A DNA stretch of 11,085 nucleotides from JBHELB01 sp041859045 (GCA_041859045.1 JBHELB010000074.1:1-11085), one strand, 5' to 3'. Positions 1-7,632 are shown, numbered from the stretch's first letter. The notes: generated by a model from the letters alone, not told the origin. A program made the numbers and translations.

Positions 1-774
1 ATTGCCTTTTCTGCCTGCGAACTCAAGGCGGCGCACTGGAAATTCCTGATGGGAGCGATTGGCAGCCAGAGCATGTATATGCGGCAAATCAATCTCATCA
101 TGAGAGGGCTGCGTGATAACCTGACCTTAGATGCCCTGCGAGCAGGCATCGATAACTCTGGTCTGTCCGATCACCTGAAAGAGCTGGCTCAGACGCGTCT
201 GCTGTTTGCCAGTGAATATGTCGATGATGGCCAACGCCTACAGGATTTAATTCGCCCTGGTCGCTTGATCATTGTAGACCTGCGCGACGAATACATCGAA
301 AAGGACGAAGCGCTCGGGCTGTTCGTTGTGATGTTACAGATTTTCTCGGAAGCAACCTACCAGGGAAGCGCCTTCAACAAGCTGGTGGTTTTTGACGAAG
401 CCCACAAGTACATCGAGAACGATGATTTGGTTTCCGGCTTGGTTGAGGTCGTCCGTGAGATGCGACACAAGGGGACCAGCATCATGGTGGCCTCTCAGGA
501 CCCGCCATCGGTCCCTGTCTCTCTGATCGAGCTTTCATCACAGATCATCATGCACAAATTCAACTCCCCCGCCTGGCTGAAGCATATCCAGAAGGCGAAT
601 GCCGCCCTTGGTGAGTTGACCTCCGACAAGATGAGCCATCTCGGAACCGGCGAAGCCTATGTGTGGTCGAGCAAGGCCTCGGACGACTCATTCACCCGGG
701 GCGCGGTGAAGATCATATGCCGCCCCAGAGTGACTCAACATGGTGGGAGCACTAAAACCGCAGTCTCAGGGTAA
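1..774 (+). CDS. HerA/DUF87-type P-loop ATPase, C-terminal part (5' truncated by window)
   Basis: The reading frame is open from base 1, so this is the last 257 residues of a larger protein; the ATG at 49 is internal rather than a start. A Walker B strand (LVVFDEAHKYI, bases 382-414) is followed by a segment containing REMRHKG and IMVASQDP. That pattern is typical of the second half of HerA/FtsK-like hexameric ATPases of the DUF87/HerA type, where it supplies the catalytic Asp-Glu and the sensor strand. The Walker A region must lie left of the window. Known family members are DNA-translocating motors that work with a nuclease (NurA, SIR2 or DUF4297 partners) in end resection or anti-phage defence. 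Here the next gene, 92 bases downstream, is a helicase with a possible nuclease tail, suggesting a joint DNA-processing role (inference). The last ~25 residues are basic and polar with no recognised motif. The ATPase call is secure; the exact subfamily is not. Confidence 0.85.
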   Translation: MAFSACELKAAHWKFLMGAIGSQSMYMRQINLIMRGLRDNLTLDALRAGIDNSGLSDHLKELAQTRLLFASEYVDDGQRLQDLIRPGRLIIVDLRDEYIEKDEALGLFVVMLQIFSEATYQGSAFNKLVVFDEAHKYIENDDLVSGLVEVVREMRHKGTSIMVASQDPPSVPVSLIELSSQIIMHKFNSPAWLKHIQKANAALGELTSDKMSHLGTGEAYVWSSKASDDSFTRGAVKIICRPRVTQHGGSTKTAVSG

Positions 775-854
775 TCTTGAAGTAGGTGCCGCGGATAGAA
801 AAACAAGCGGCAGCCTCGCTCCGGATGCCGTTACAGATATGGCGCAGACACCGC

Positions 855-860
855 AAAGGA
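855..860 (+). promoter_or_regulatory. Ribosome binding site deciding the helicase start
   Basis: AAAGGA lies 6 bases before the ATG at 867, an excellent Shine-Dalgarno match and spacing. The upstream in-frame GTG at 786 and ATG at 825 have no comparable site, so 867 is preferred. Confidence 0.65.
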
Positions 861-866
861 CCTGTT

Positions 867-3470
867 ATGGCGTTTAGATTGAATAAACGAAGCACCTCCT
901 CAACGGAGAGTCCAGAAGCACTCTTCAGAGATCTGCGAAATCGAAGTGTCGAAGGTCTGCTGTCTCAGCAGGCCGACATGCTCCGCAAATACATGAAGCA
1001 TGTTGCTGATCCCGATGTGGCCATGCAAATGCCCACAGGTAGTGGCAAGACCCTCGTTGGTCTCTTGATTGCCGAGTGGCGGCGCCGGACTGGTGGAGAG
1101 AGAGCCGTGTACCTCTGTCCAACCAGACAGCTGGTCAACCAGGTCGTCGAACAAGCAACTGAGAAGTACGGCATTCGTGCTCTGGCGTTCACGGGCCGAC
1201 AACGTGAATACGATCCGTCTGCCAAGAGTGATTATACCAACGCCGAAGTCTTGGCCGTCACAACATACAATGGGCTGTTTAACACAAATCCATTTTTCAA
1301 CGATGCCCAACTCATACTTCTCGACGACGCCCATGCAGCGGAGAACTATGTAGGCGATTTCTGGTCACTGAGCGTGGAAAAATGGGATACAGGACACGAG
1401 ACCCTTTTTTCGACGTTGTTATCCGTTCTGAGAGATTTCTTGCCATCCTCTGAATTCTCACGACTTGCAGGCGAATCGGACGATGGAGATCGCGGCTGGA
1501 TCAATAAGCTACCGGCGCCGGTATTCTACGAAAAGCACGATGAATTGCTGGAAGTATTCGATGCCCATTGTGTTGACGGAACTGATCTGGTCTACAAATG
1601 GCGCGTGCTTCGCGATCATCTGAAGTCCTGCCATCTCTATTTCGGGATTGGACGATTCTTGCTCCGTCCACTCATCTCACCAACCGAGAGCCATGCACCA
1701 TTCGCAAGAGCTGCCCAAAGGGTGTATATGTCGGCGACACTCGGTGAAGGTGGTGAGCTTGAACGGCTTGTGGGCAGACGCACGTTGACACGCATTCCCG
1801 CCCCCGACGGTTGGGATCGGCAAGGTGTCGGACGCCGCCTGTTCTTCTTTCCTATGCGCTCTATGGATGAGGACGCCTGCAATGAGTTGGTAGTCTCCAT
1901 GCTCGAGAAGACCGGTCGCGGCCTAATCCTAACGCCTAGTGAGCGCGATGCTGAAATCTTTCGGGGTTTAGTCGACGATGCATTGCCCGACTATGACCGT
2001 TTCTGCGCGGCTGATATTGAGGCCTCGAAGAACCCATTCGTGGGCACTGCCAAGGCGGTCGCCATCGTCGCAAACCGATACGACGGCATTGATTTGGTCG
2101 GTGACGAGTGCCGCCTTCTGATTGCCAGTGGCCTTCCCCGCGCGATGAATCTTCAAGAGCAGTTTCTCATGTCCCGGATGGCTGTTCCTATTCTCTACAA
2201 CGACCGGATTCGCACCCGGATCATACAAGCTACTGGGCGTTGCACGCGTTCAGCGACGGACTACGCAGCCGTGGTGATATTGGGCGAGCAACTTAACACC
2301 TTTTTGCTTCGCCCTGAGACCAGGAAATTCCTGCATCCGGAATTGCAGGCTGAAATCGAATTCGGCATAGCGGAATCAAGAGACCGCACAGACACCGAGT
2401 TGCTTGAGAATCTCGATATCTTTCTCAAACACGGCGATGAATGGAACGCAGCGGACGAAGGCATTGTTGCTGATCGCGATGAGCTGAACCAGGAACCGTT
2501 ACCATGTGTTGATAACTTTTTGCAGGCGGTGTCCCATGAGGTAAGTTACCAATACGCTATGTGGAATGGTGACTTCACAACAGCTCTCGAAGAAGCTCGC
2601 AAGGTACTTACGGCGATTGAAGGCCCTGAAGAGTTACGTGGATATCGGGCCTTCTGGATGTATCTGGCCGGAAACGCGGCGTGGCTGATGCATAGCGGCG
2701 GGGTGCAGGGAATGGATGCTACTGCCCGTGATTACTACGGCAAGGCGGCGAAGGCAGCGAAAGGTGTCTCCTGGCTCCATGGGCTGGCCCGCGTCGGTTT
2801 ACTCGATGAATCGGCCAAGGATACCGGCGACTCCTTTCTCGACTCGGCAATCGAAGGCCTAGAACGTCAGTTGGAAACGCTGGGAACCGTTCATGATTCC
2901 AAGTTTGAAAAATGTGTGAAGGAAATCCTCGATGGATTGCACCAGACCAGTGCGAGGCCGTTTGAGAGAGCACAGGTTCTCCTTGGACAATTGCTGGGCT
3001 ACACGGCGGACAATTCGGATGATGACAGCGCGCCAGACCCTTGGTGGGTATTGACCGACTCATCAGGAATCGTGTTCGAAGACTACACGGACTGTAACAA
3101 GGGTGCCGTGATATCCACCGAGAAGGTGCGCCAGGCGGCAAGTCACTCTGGTTGGCTTGCAGCGCAAGAGAAATACACTCAAGTGCAGTTTGCTCCCGTT
3201 TTTCTGACACCGTCTCAATCACTGGGAGCGGGGGCACGACCAGTGGCTGCAAACTGCTATTACTGGGAGATGGATGATTTCGTCGCCTGGGCGGATGATG
3301 CAATCACCGTCATCAGAGAGATCCGTCGCTCTTTTCACAGCCCAGGGGACCTTGTCTGGCGCGCAGAGGCCAAAGAAGCATACATGCGGAGTGGGCTCAA
3401 TCCAACTGCCATCCTGGAACGCGCCCTCCGGATAGGATTAAGCACTATCTCGGAATCGAATCGAAGGTGA
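867..3470 (+). CDS. Superfamily 2 XPD/DinG-like helicase with helical and possible nuclease C-terminal regions
   Basis: ATP-dependent nucleic-acid helicase of 867 residues, using the ATG with the strong ribosome binding site. Helicase motifs run in order: motif I PTGSGKT (56-62, Lys61), motif II DDAH (153-156, a variant of DEAH), motif III MSATL (288-292), motif V NRYDGIDL (403-410) and motif VI QATGRCTR (454-461). The motif V and VI forms resemble XPD/Rad3/DinG helicases. The four-cysteine iron-sulfur domain of classical XPD is not visible between motifs I and II. Residues ~500-690 are mostly helical and TPR-like (for example FTTALEEARKVLTAIEG). Residues ~700-765 resemble a PD-(D/E)XK core: Glu700, Asp724 in PDPWW, Glu738 in FEDYTD, and QAASHSGWL at 756-764. 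The usual Lys of E-x-K is Tyr740, so activity is doubtful. The gene follows the HerA-type ATPase by 92 bases and probably shares its transcript. Helicase call sure; nuclease-like call tentative. Confidence 0.9.
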   Translation: MAFRLNKRSTSSTESPEALFRDLRNRSVEGLLSQQADMLRKYMKHVADPDVAMQMPTGSGKTLVGLLIAEWRRRTGGERAVYLCPTRQLVNQVVEQATEKYGIRALAFTGRQREYDPSAKSDYTNAEVLAVTTYNGLFNTNPFFNDAQLILLDDAHAAENYVGDFWSLSVEKWDTGHETLFSTLLSVLRDFLPSSEFSRLAGESDDGDRGWINKLPAPVFYEKHDELLEVFDAHCVDGTDLVYKWRVLRDHLKSCHLYFGIGRFLLRPLISPTESHAPFARAAQRVYMSATLGEGGELERLVGRRTLTRIPAPDGWDRQGVGRRLFFFPMRSMDEDACNELVVSMLEKTGRGLILTPSERDAEIFRGLVDDALPDYDRFCAADIEASKNPFVGTAKAVAIVANRYDGIDLVGDECRLLIASGLPRAMNLQEQFLMSRMAVPILYNDRIRTRIIQATGRCTRSATDYAAVVILGEQLNTFLLRPETRKFLHPELQAEIEFGIAESRDRTDTELLENLDIFLKHGDEWNAADEGIVADRDELNQEPLPCVDNFLQAVSHEVSYQYAMWNGDFTTALEEARKVLTAIEGPEELRGYRAFWMYLAGNAAWLMHSGGVQGMDATARDYYGKAAKAAKGVSWLHGLARVGLLDESAKDTGDSFLDSAIEGLERQLETLGTVHDSKFEKCVKEILDGLHQTSARPFERAQVLLGQLLGYTADNSDDDSAPDPWWVLTDSSGIVFEDYTDCNKGAVISTEKVRQAASHSGWLAAQEKYTQVQFAPVFLTPSQSLGAGARPVAANCYYWEMDDFVAWADDAITVIREIRRSFHSPGDLVWRAEAKEAYMRSGLNPTAILERALRIGLSTISESNRR

Positions 3471-3534
3471 ACTGCTATTATCAAAAGATGCCGGCGGGAG
3501 CGTATGGGGCTGCCAAATGGAGTAAGACTAAGTC

Positions 3535-3873
3535 ATGATTCAAGATATGGAACAGATCGAATTCCGCAAGGGCATGCTTGAGAATGGCATAAAGCCCGAA
3601 GGACTACCCGTGAAGGTCTGGTGCGACGCGAAGATTCCTGCGGAAATCAGGAAGGCAATCAACGAGGAGGACATCCTCAACCTCGGCGGCGTTTACGGCG
3701 ACAAGAATGCGGGCGATCCCGTCGAGTATGACCACCTGAGACTGGTGCTCACAGACGACACGGTCGAGATCACGGTCTACAATCGCGGCATCATGCTGTT
3801 CACATCGGACGACGAACGCGTCCGCCGCATCAACCGTATGTTGTGCAAGCTGGATGGATCGGGGAAAGGCTGA
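3535..3873 (+). CDS. Unrecognised 112-residue protein
   Basis: I do not recognise this family. The 112-residue product has no signal peptide, membrane segment or catalytic motif. Its C-terminal half is strand-rich (DHLRLVLTDDTVEITVYNRG, then IMLFTSDDE), ending in a basic stretch RVRRINRMLCKL. The overall charge pattern is that of a small soluble protein. The ATG at 3535 has GGAG 12 bases upstream, which is rather far. The ATG at 3547 is an alternative start that would shorten it by four residues. It begins 64 bases after the helicase gene. Its stop shares one base with the start of the next gene (TGATG at 3871-3875), so the two are probably translated together and may act together. Coding is supported by codon periodicity and this junction, not by a known homologue. 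Confidence 0.65.
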   Translation: MIQDMEQIEFRKGMLENGIKPEGLPVKVWCDAKIPAEIRKAINEEDILNLGGVYGDKNAGDPVEYDHLRLVLTDDTVEITVYNRGIMLFTSDDERVRRINRMLCKLDGSGKG

Positions 3874-4436
3874 TGGCAAGGGAACGATCAAGCACTGACA
3901 AGGTCACATGGTCTGGATGCATCCAGGCTGTCCAGCCGCGTATTCGCCTCATGCGGTCGTTCGATGAGCGGCATCACAGTTACCAGGGCTGGGTGCTGCG
4001 CGTCCTTGGCGCCTGCGGGGGTGAAGACGGCGAATTTCTGATCGCGATTGGCAAGGCTGCGCAAGAGAAGTATCGGTTCAGGGCGGGGATGGAGGTGGCC
4101 GGTCTTGCAACGCCAGTTGCCGATCCGCGACTCGAAACGGCTGGATTCTACAAGGCCAGTGGACTCAAACTGTTGCGGGATGCCGAAGGAGATGCCGCTG
4201 CCGGACTACCCTGCGTGGAAACACCGCCCGACTTGGAGACCTACCGCAGCCGAGGATATCGGCGGCTGGCCGCCAAGACTTATGACACGTTCGAGACCTT
4301 CTGCTACGGCCCGAAGAACTGTGTCCACTATCGAACTGGCGCCAAACGCAAGGTGCCGGGGCGAAAAGGCATGTCCTACACCGAAGAGGATTGGATTGAC
4401 GAAGAAGCAACCGCCCACCGGGGACCGGATGACTGA
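3873..4436 (+). CDS. Unrecognised 187-residue protein with Cys-containing conserved-looking tail
   Basis: The start is the ATG inside the TGATG junction with the preceding gene; GGGGAAAGG lies just upstream. An ATG at 3843 in the same frame would overlap that gene by 31 bases and is less likely. The N-terminal ~100 residues look beta-rich and OB-fold-like (TWSGCIQAVQPRIRLMRSF, then GWVLRVLG, FLIAIG, GMEVAGLATPV). The C-terminal part holds ETFCYGPKNC (Cys144, Cys150) followed by a basic KRKVPGRKGM segment and an acidic EEDWIDEEATAHRGPDD end. From memory, related proteins carry a CxxC-containing zinc-ribbon segment before the ETFCYGPK motif. Here only TYDT (137-140) occupies that place, suggesting an in-frame deletion; I cannot check this without a search. 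No function is known to me. Nucleic-acid binding is a reasonable guess from fold-like appearance and charge. Confidence 0.75.
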   Translation: MARERSSTDKVTWSGCIQAVQPRIRLMRSFDERHHSYQGWVLRVLGACGGEDGEFLIAIGKAAQEKYRFRAGMEVAGLATPVADPRLETAGFYKASGLKLLRDAEGDAAAGLPCVETPPDLETYRSRGYRRLAAKTYDTFETFCYGPKNCVHYRTGAKRKVPGRKGMSYTEEDWIDEEATAHRGPDD

Positions 4437-4518
4437 GCGTTGGGGGGTTGAAGTTCCCCGACAACCGGCCAAAGAAATCGCCCAAACAAGCCATCATGTC
4501 GGTATGTGAGGATAACCA

Positions 4519-7215
4519 ATGCAGGAACCGCATCGCCTGAGCGCCGAAAATGTGCTGAAGAACCTGGAAACATCCGCACAGCAGGGCTTGTCCACGTCCA
4601 ATGCGACGCGGCTGCTGAGCGTGCATGGCCCCAACGAACTGATCGAGAAGGGGAAGAAAAAGGCCTGGCGGATTCTGTTGGCCCAAGTGAAGGAAGTCAT
4701 GATCCTGATTCTGCTGGCCACTGTGATTGTATCGGCGGCGCTGCAGGAATATATCGATGCCATCGTGATTCTCGTCATTGTGGTGCTCAATACGATTCTG
4801 GGGTTTTGGCAGGAATTCAAGGCCGAGAACGCCATGGCGGCTCTCAAGAAGATGACGGTGCCCAATGTGCGGGTGCGGCGTGACGGTGCAGAGCGGCAGA
4901 TTTCGGCTAGGGAACTGGTGCCGGGAGATATCCTGCTCATCGAGGCCGGGAACATTGTGCCGGCGGATGCCCGACTGATCGTCGCCGCAAATCTCAAAGT
5001 CCAGGAAGCGGCCCTGACCGGCGAATCCGAATCGGTGGAAAAGGACACTGGCGAGCGGCCGGATGGCGATCTCGCGCTTGCCGACCGTAAGAACATGATC
5101 TACAGGGGCACGGTGGTGACCTACGGACGCGGCGAGGCCGTGGTCACCGGCACCGGCATGGAGACCGAACTGGGCAAAATCGCCACCATGCTTCAGGACG
5201 TGGAGGATGAACAGACCCCACTGCAACGGCGGTTGGCGAAACTCGGCAAGTCGTTGGCCATGGCCGCCGGGGTGTTGATCATCATCGTTGCCGGCATGAA
5301 CTATCTGCAGGGCGCGGGCTTGAAGGAAATCTTCATGACGGCCATCAACATGGCGGTGGCGGCCATCCCCGAAGGCCTGCCGGCGGTCGTCACCATCGCC
5401 CTGGCCCTGGGTGCGCAGCAGATGTTGAAGAAGAAAGCGCTGATCCGGCGCCTTCCGGCTGTGGAGACCCTCGGTGGCGTGACCGTGATCTGTTCCGACA
5501 AAACCGGGACGCTGACCCAGAATAAAATGACCGTATCGGACGTGGTCCTGCCGGGTCACCGTTATTCTCTCGATGAAGCCGTGGCCGAACACGGCGGTGA
5601 TGCCGATCTCGGCTTGCTGTTGCTGGCCGGGACGCTGTGTAGCGACGCCGTCATCGACGAAAATGCGCGCAACGGTATTCTTGGCGATCCCACCGAAGGC
5701 GCGCTGGTGCTTGCGGCCCGGCAGGCCGGACTGGTGCAACGCGATCTGCAAGCCCTGTTGCCGCGTGTTCGCGAACTGCCCTTCGACTCCGAGCGTAAAC
5801 GCATGTCCACCGTTCACGCCCTGCCGTCGGCTTCCGAGAGAACAACGCTCCATCCTGTTCTTGCCGCCGCCGGAGACCAGGGGCGCGCCGATCATCTGGT
5901 GCTGACCAAGGGGGCGACCGACGGCCTGATCGGAGTGTGCAGCCGGATTCTGACAAACGGTGTCGTTGAACCTTTCAGCGAAAAGCGAAAAGAGGAGATT
6001 TCGGCCGAAAACACCGCGATGGCGAAAAACGGCATCCGGGTGTTGGGTTTGGCCTATCGGTTGGTGAATGGCGACGAGCTGGACCAACCGGGGCGTTACG
6101 AGCAGGACTTGGTCTTTCTGGGTATGGCCTGCATGCTCGATCCGGTACGTCCCGAAGCGATTGAGGCCGTCCGCCTGTGCAGGCAGGCCGGGATTCGCCC
6201 GATCATGATTACCGGCGATCATCCCCTGACGGCTGTCGCCATCGCCAAGGAACTGGGGCTGACGACCTCCGATGCTGTTCTGACCGGGCAGGATCTGGAC
6301 AAGATGACCGCCGATGCGCTCAGCGCCCGAATCAAGGAGGTTTCCGTTTTTGCGCGCGTCTCGCCCAAACATAAGATGATCATCATCGATGCGCTGCAAG
6401 CGCTGCATGAAATCGTCTCGATGACCGGCGACGGCGTCAACGATGCACCGGCGCTGAAATCGGCCGACATTGGGGTGGCCATGGGGATTACTGGGACTGA
6501 CGTCAGCAAGGAATCCTCCGACATGGTACTGCTGGACGATAATTTCGCCACTATCGTCGCCGCCGTCAAAGAAGGCCGCCGCATTTACGATAACATCCGC
6601 AAATTCGTCAGATACATCCTCACCGGCAATGCCGGTGAAATCGTTGTCATGCTCACCGGCCCGCTACTGGGCATGCCGTTGCCGCTGCTGCCGATTCAAA
6701 TCTTATGGATCAACCTGGTGACCGATGGCGTGCCGGCCATTGCCTTGGGGTTCGAAGAGGCCGAGCGCGATGTGATGAACCTGCCGCCGTATAATCCGCG
6801 GGAAGGCATTTTCGCGCGCGGGCTGGGCTGGCAGATTCTCATCATGGGCCTGATCATCGGCTTGATCTCGGTGGGGACCGGGTACTGGTTCTTGAGCAGC
6901 GGAACAGGTTCGAGCGCCTGGCAGACCATGGTGTTCACCATGTTGACGTTCTGTCAGATGGCCTACGCGCTGTGTGTGCGCAAACAAACGCAATCGCTGT
7001 TCATGCAATCCTGGTTCAGCAATCCGGTGCTGTTGCTGGCCATTGGCGTCACCCTGGTCTTGCAGTTGATCCTTATTTATGTCCCGTTTTTCAACACCGT
7101 GTTTCGCACCACGCCGTTGCGGCCGACGGAGCTGGGCATCTGCGCCCTTGGAGCCCTGGTCATCATACTGATTGCCGAATCGAAAAAACTGTTCCTGCGT
7201 GGCAAGAACCATTGA
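4519..7215 (+). CDS. P2-type cation-transporting ATPase (SERCA/PMCA-like, probable Ca2+ exporter)
   Basis: Membrane pump of 898 residues, full length for the family, that uses ATP to expel a cation, most likely Ca2+. N-terminal cation-ATPase domain at ~1-70. Actuator loop TGES at 167-170. Phosphorylation site DKTGTLT with Asp327. Nucleotide-binding KGA with Lys464. Hinge TGDGVNDAP with Asp638 and Asp642. About ten membrane segments are expected: TM1-2 ~57-98, TM3-4 ~247-300, and six after ~697. Ion-site residues match SERCA site II: PEGLP with Glu285 in TM4, Asn704 and Glu707 in TM5 (GNAGE), and Asn732, Thr735 and Asp736 in TM6 (NLVTDG). The TM8 position of SERCA Glu908 is Gln813 here, suggesting one transported Ca2+ per cycle. 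A GAGG-type ribosome site lies upstream of the ATG. It starts 82 bases after the 187-residue gene, with no evident functional link to the DNA-processing genes. Na+ or another cation remains possible. Confidence 0.95.
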   Translation: MQEPHRLSAENVLKNLETSAQQGLSTSNATRLLSVHGPNELIEKGKKKAWRILLAQVKEVMILILLATVIVSAALQEYIDAIVILVIVVLNTILGFWQEFKAENAMAALKKMTVPNVRVRRDGAERQISARELVPGDILLIEAGNIVPADARLIVAANLKVQEAALTGESESVEKDTGERPDGDLALADRKNMIYRGTVVTYGRGEAVVTGTGMETELGKIATMLQDVEDEQTPLQRRLAKLGKSLAMAAGVLIIIVAGMNYLQGAGLKEIFMTAINMAVAAIPEGLPAVVTIALALGAQQMLKKKALIRRLPAVETLGGVTVICSDKTGTLTQNKMTVSDVVLPGHRYSLDEAVAEHGGDADLGLLLLAGTLCSDAVIDENARNGILGDPTEGALVLAARQAGLVQRDLQALLPRVRELPFDSERKRMSTVHALPSASERTTLHPVLAAAGDQGRADHLVLTKGATDGLIGVCSRILTNGVVEPFSEKRKEEISAENTAMAKNGIRVLGLAYRLVNGDELDQPGRYEQDLVFLGMACMLDPVRPEAIEAVRLCRQAGIRPIMITGDHPLTAVAIAKELGLTTSDAVLTGQDLDKMTADALSARIKEVSVFARVSPKHKMIIIDALQALHEIVSMTGDGVNDAPALKSADIGVAMGITGTDVSKESSDMVLLDDNFATIVAAVKEGRRIYDNIRKFVRYILTGNAGEIVVMLTGPLLGMPLPLLPIQILWINLVTDGVPAIALGFEEAERDVMNLPPYNPREGIFARGLGWQILIMGLIIGLISVGTGYWFLSSGTGSSAWQTMVFTMLTFCQMAYALCVRKQTQSLFMQSWFSNPVLLLAIGVTLVLQLILIYVPFFNTVFRTTPLRPTELGICALGALVIILIAESKKLFLRGKNH

Positions 7216-7346
7216 GGCTCAGGCATAATCCCGTCCACAGCCGCACAGAAAGACACCTGCGTGCGGGTGCCAGCAAGGAAGCCATCGACGAGGTCCGGCT
7301 GTTGTGCAAGATCTGCGGCGTGACAATCAGAGAGGTTCGAGCATGA
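7212..7346 (+). CDS. Possible 44-residue protein coupled to the ATPase gene by TTGA overlap
   Basis: A TTG at 7212 overlaps the ATPase stop codon (TTGA, 7212-7215) and opens a 44-residue frame ending at 7346. The product is basic with a helical segment (SKEAIDEVRLLCKICGVTIREV). Its stop overlaps the ATG of the next small frame (ATGA, 7343-7346). A tandem relative next door (R-NPV...EAI-E-R pattern) suggests the frame was once, or is, translated. No ribosome site stands out and the family is unknown; it may also be chance continuation of an ATPase shadow frame. Confidence 0.3.
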   Translation: MRLRHNPVHSRTERHLRAGASKEAIDEVRLLCKICGVTIREVRA

Positions 7347-7472
7347 GCAGGAACCCAGTCTATCCTTTGAGACATGTGTGGGATGCCAGCCAAGGGATCC
7401 AGCCCCCCTGAAGCCATCGAGGAAATCCGAGTCAAGATTTCTTCCCACGGATATATACCACCTGCTCTTTGA
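7343..7472 (+). pseudogene. Small frame related to the preceding one, apparently frameshifted at a C6 run
   Basis: From the ATG at 7343 the frame reads 22 residues and stops at 7411. If one base is removed from the six-C run at 7403-7408, it continues through PEAIEEIRVKISSHGY to a stop at 7470-7472. That gives 42 residues, nearly the size of the 44-residue frame before it, and aligns with it at NPV and at EAI-E-R. This could be a decayed tandem copy, a programmed slip, or a sequencing error in the homopolymer. Family unknown. Confidence 0.3.
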
Positions 7473-7593
7473 CAATTGATTGACATGACGGCACTTACAA
7501 AGTTTCGGGCCACATGAGAGTGCTTATGAAGACGGTTGCGTTTGGGGAGCCAGTATGAATTCTCCCGAATTCTCAGGGAGTTAACCTTGTAAA

Positions 7594-7632
7594 CACAGGC
7601 CCTGTGGGACGCCCGCAGGGCCTGTGGCTTTT
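7594..7632 (+). terminator. Strong hairpin with short T run, rho-independent terminator-like
   Basis: CACAGGCCCTG (7594-7604) pairs perfectly with CAGGGCCTGTG (7616-7626). Inside it, GGG (7606-7608) pairs with CCC (7612-7614) across an ACG loop, with a T-G wobble joining the two stems. The result is an almost continuous 15-pair stem. It is followed by GC and then TTTT (7629-7632). The T run is short, so termination may be imperfect. Its position insulates the recombinase module from the ATPase transcript. Confidence 0.6.

Noticed and set aside
2719..3303. A 194-codon minus-strand frame inside the helicase gene.
   Set aside because: Antisense shadow of the helicase C-terminal region; Pro/Arg/Ser-rich with no motif.
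4439..4464. GTTGGGG ... CCCCGACAAC hairpin after the 187-residue gene as a terminator.
   Set aside because: The stem is bulged and no T run follows; too weak to call.
4165..6408. A 747-codon open frame on the minus strand.
   Set aside because: It lies almost wholly antisense to the cation ATPase, whose motifs prove the plus strand. The translation is His/Gln/Gly/Arg-rich without motifs, typical of a shadow frame in GC-rich DNA.
7469..7530. Two TTGACA hexamers as -35 boxes with TATGAA (7525-7530) as a -10 box.
   Set aside because: No TATAAT-like box lies 16-18 bases after either hexamer; TATGAA is about 40 bases away.
7510..7556. A tRNA 3' end suggested by GGGGAGCCA.
   Set aside because: No T-loop, anticodon arm or matching 5' acceptor strand upstream.
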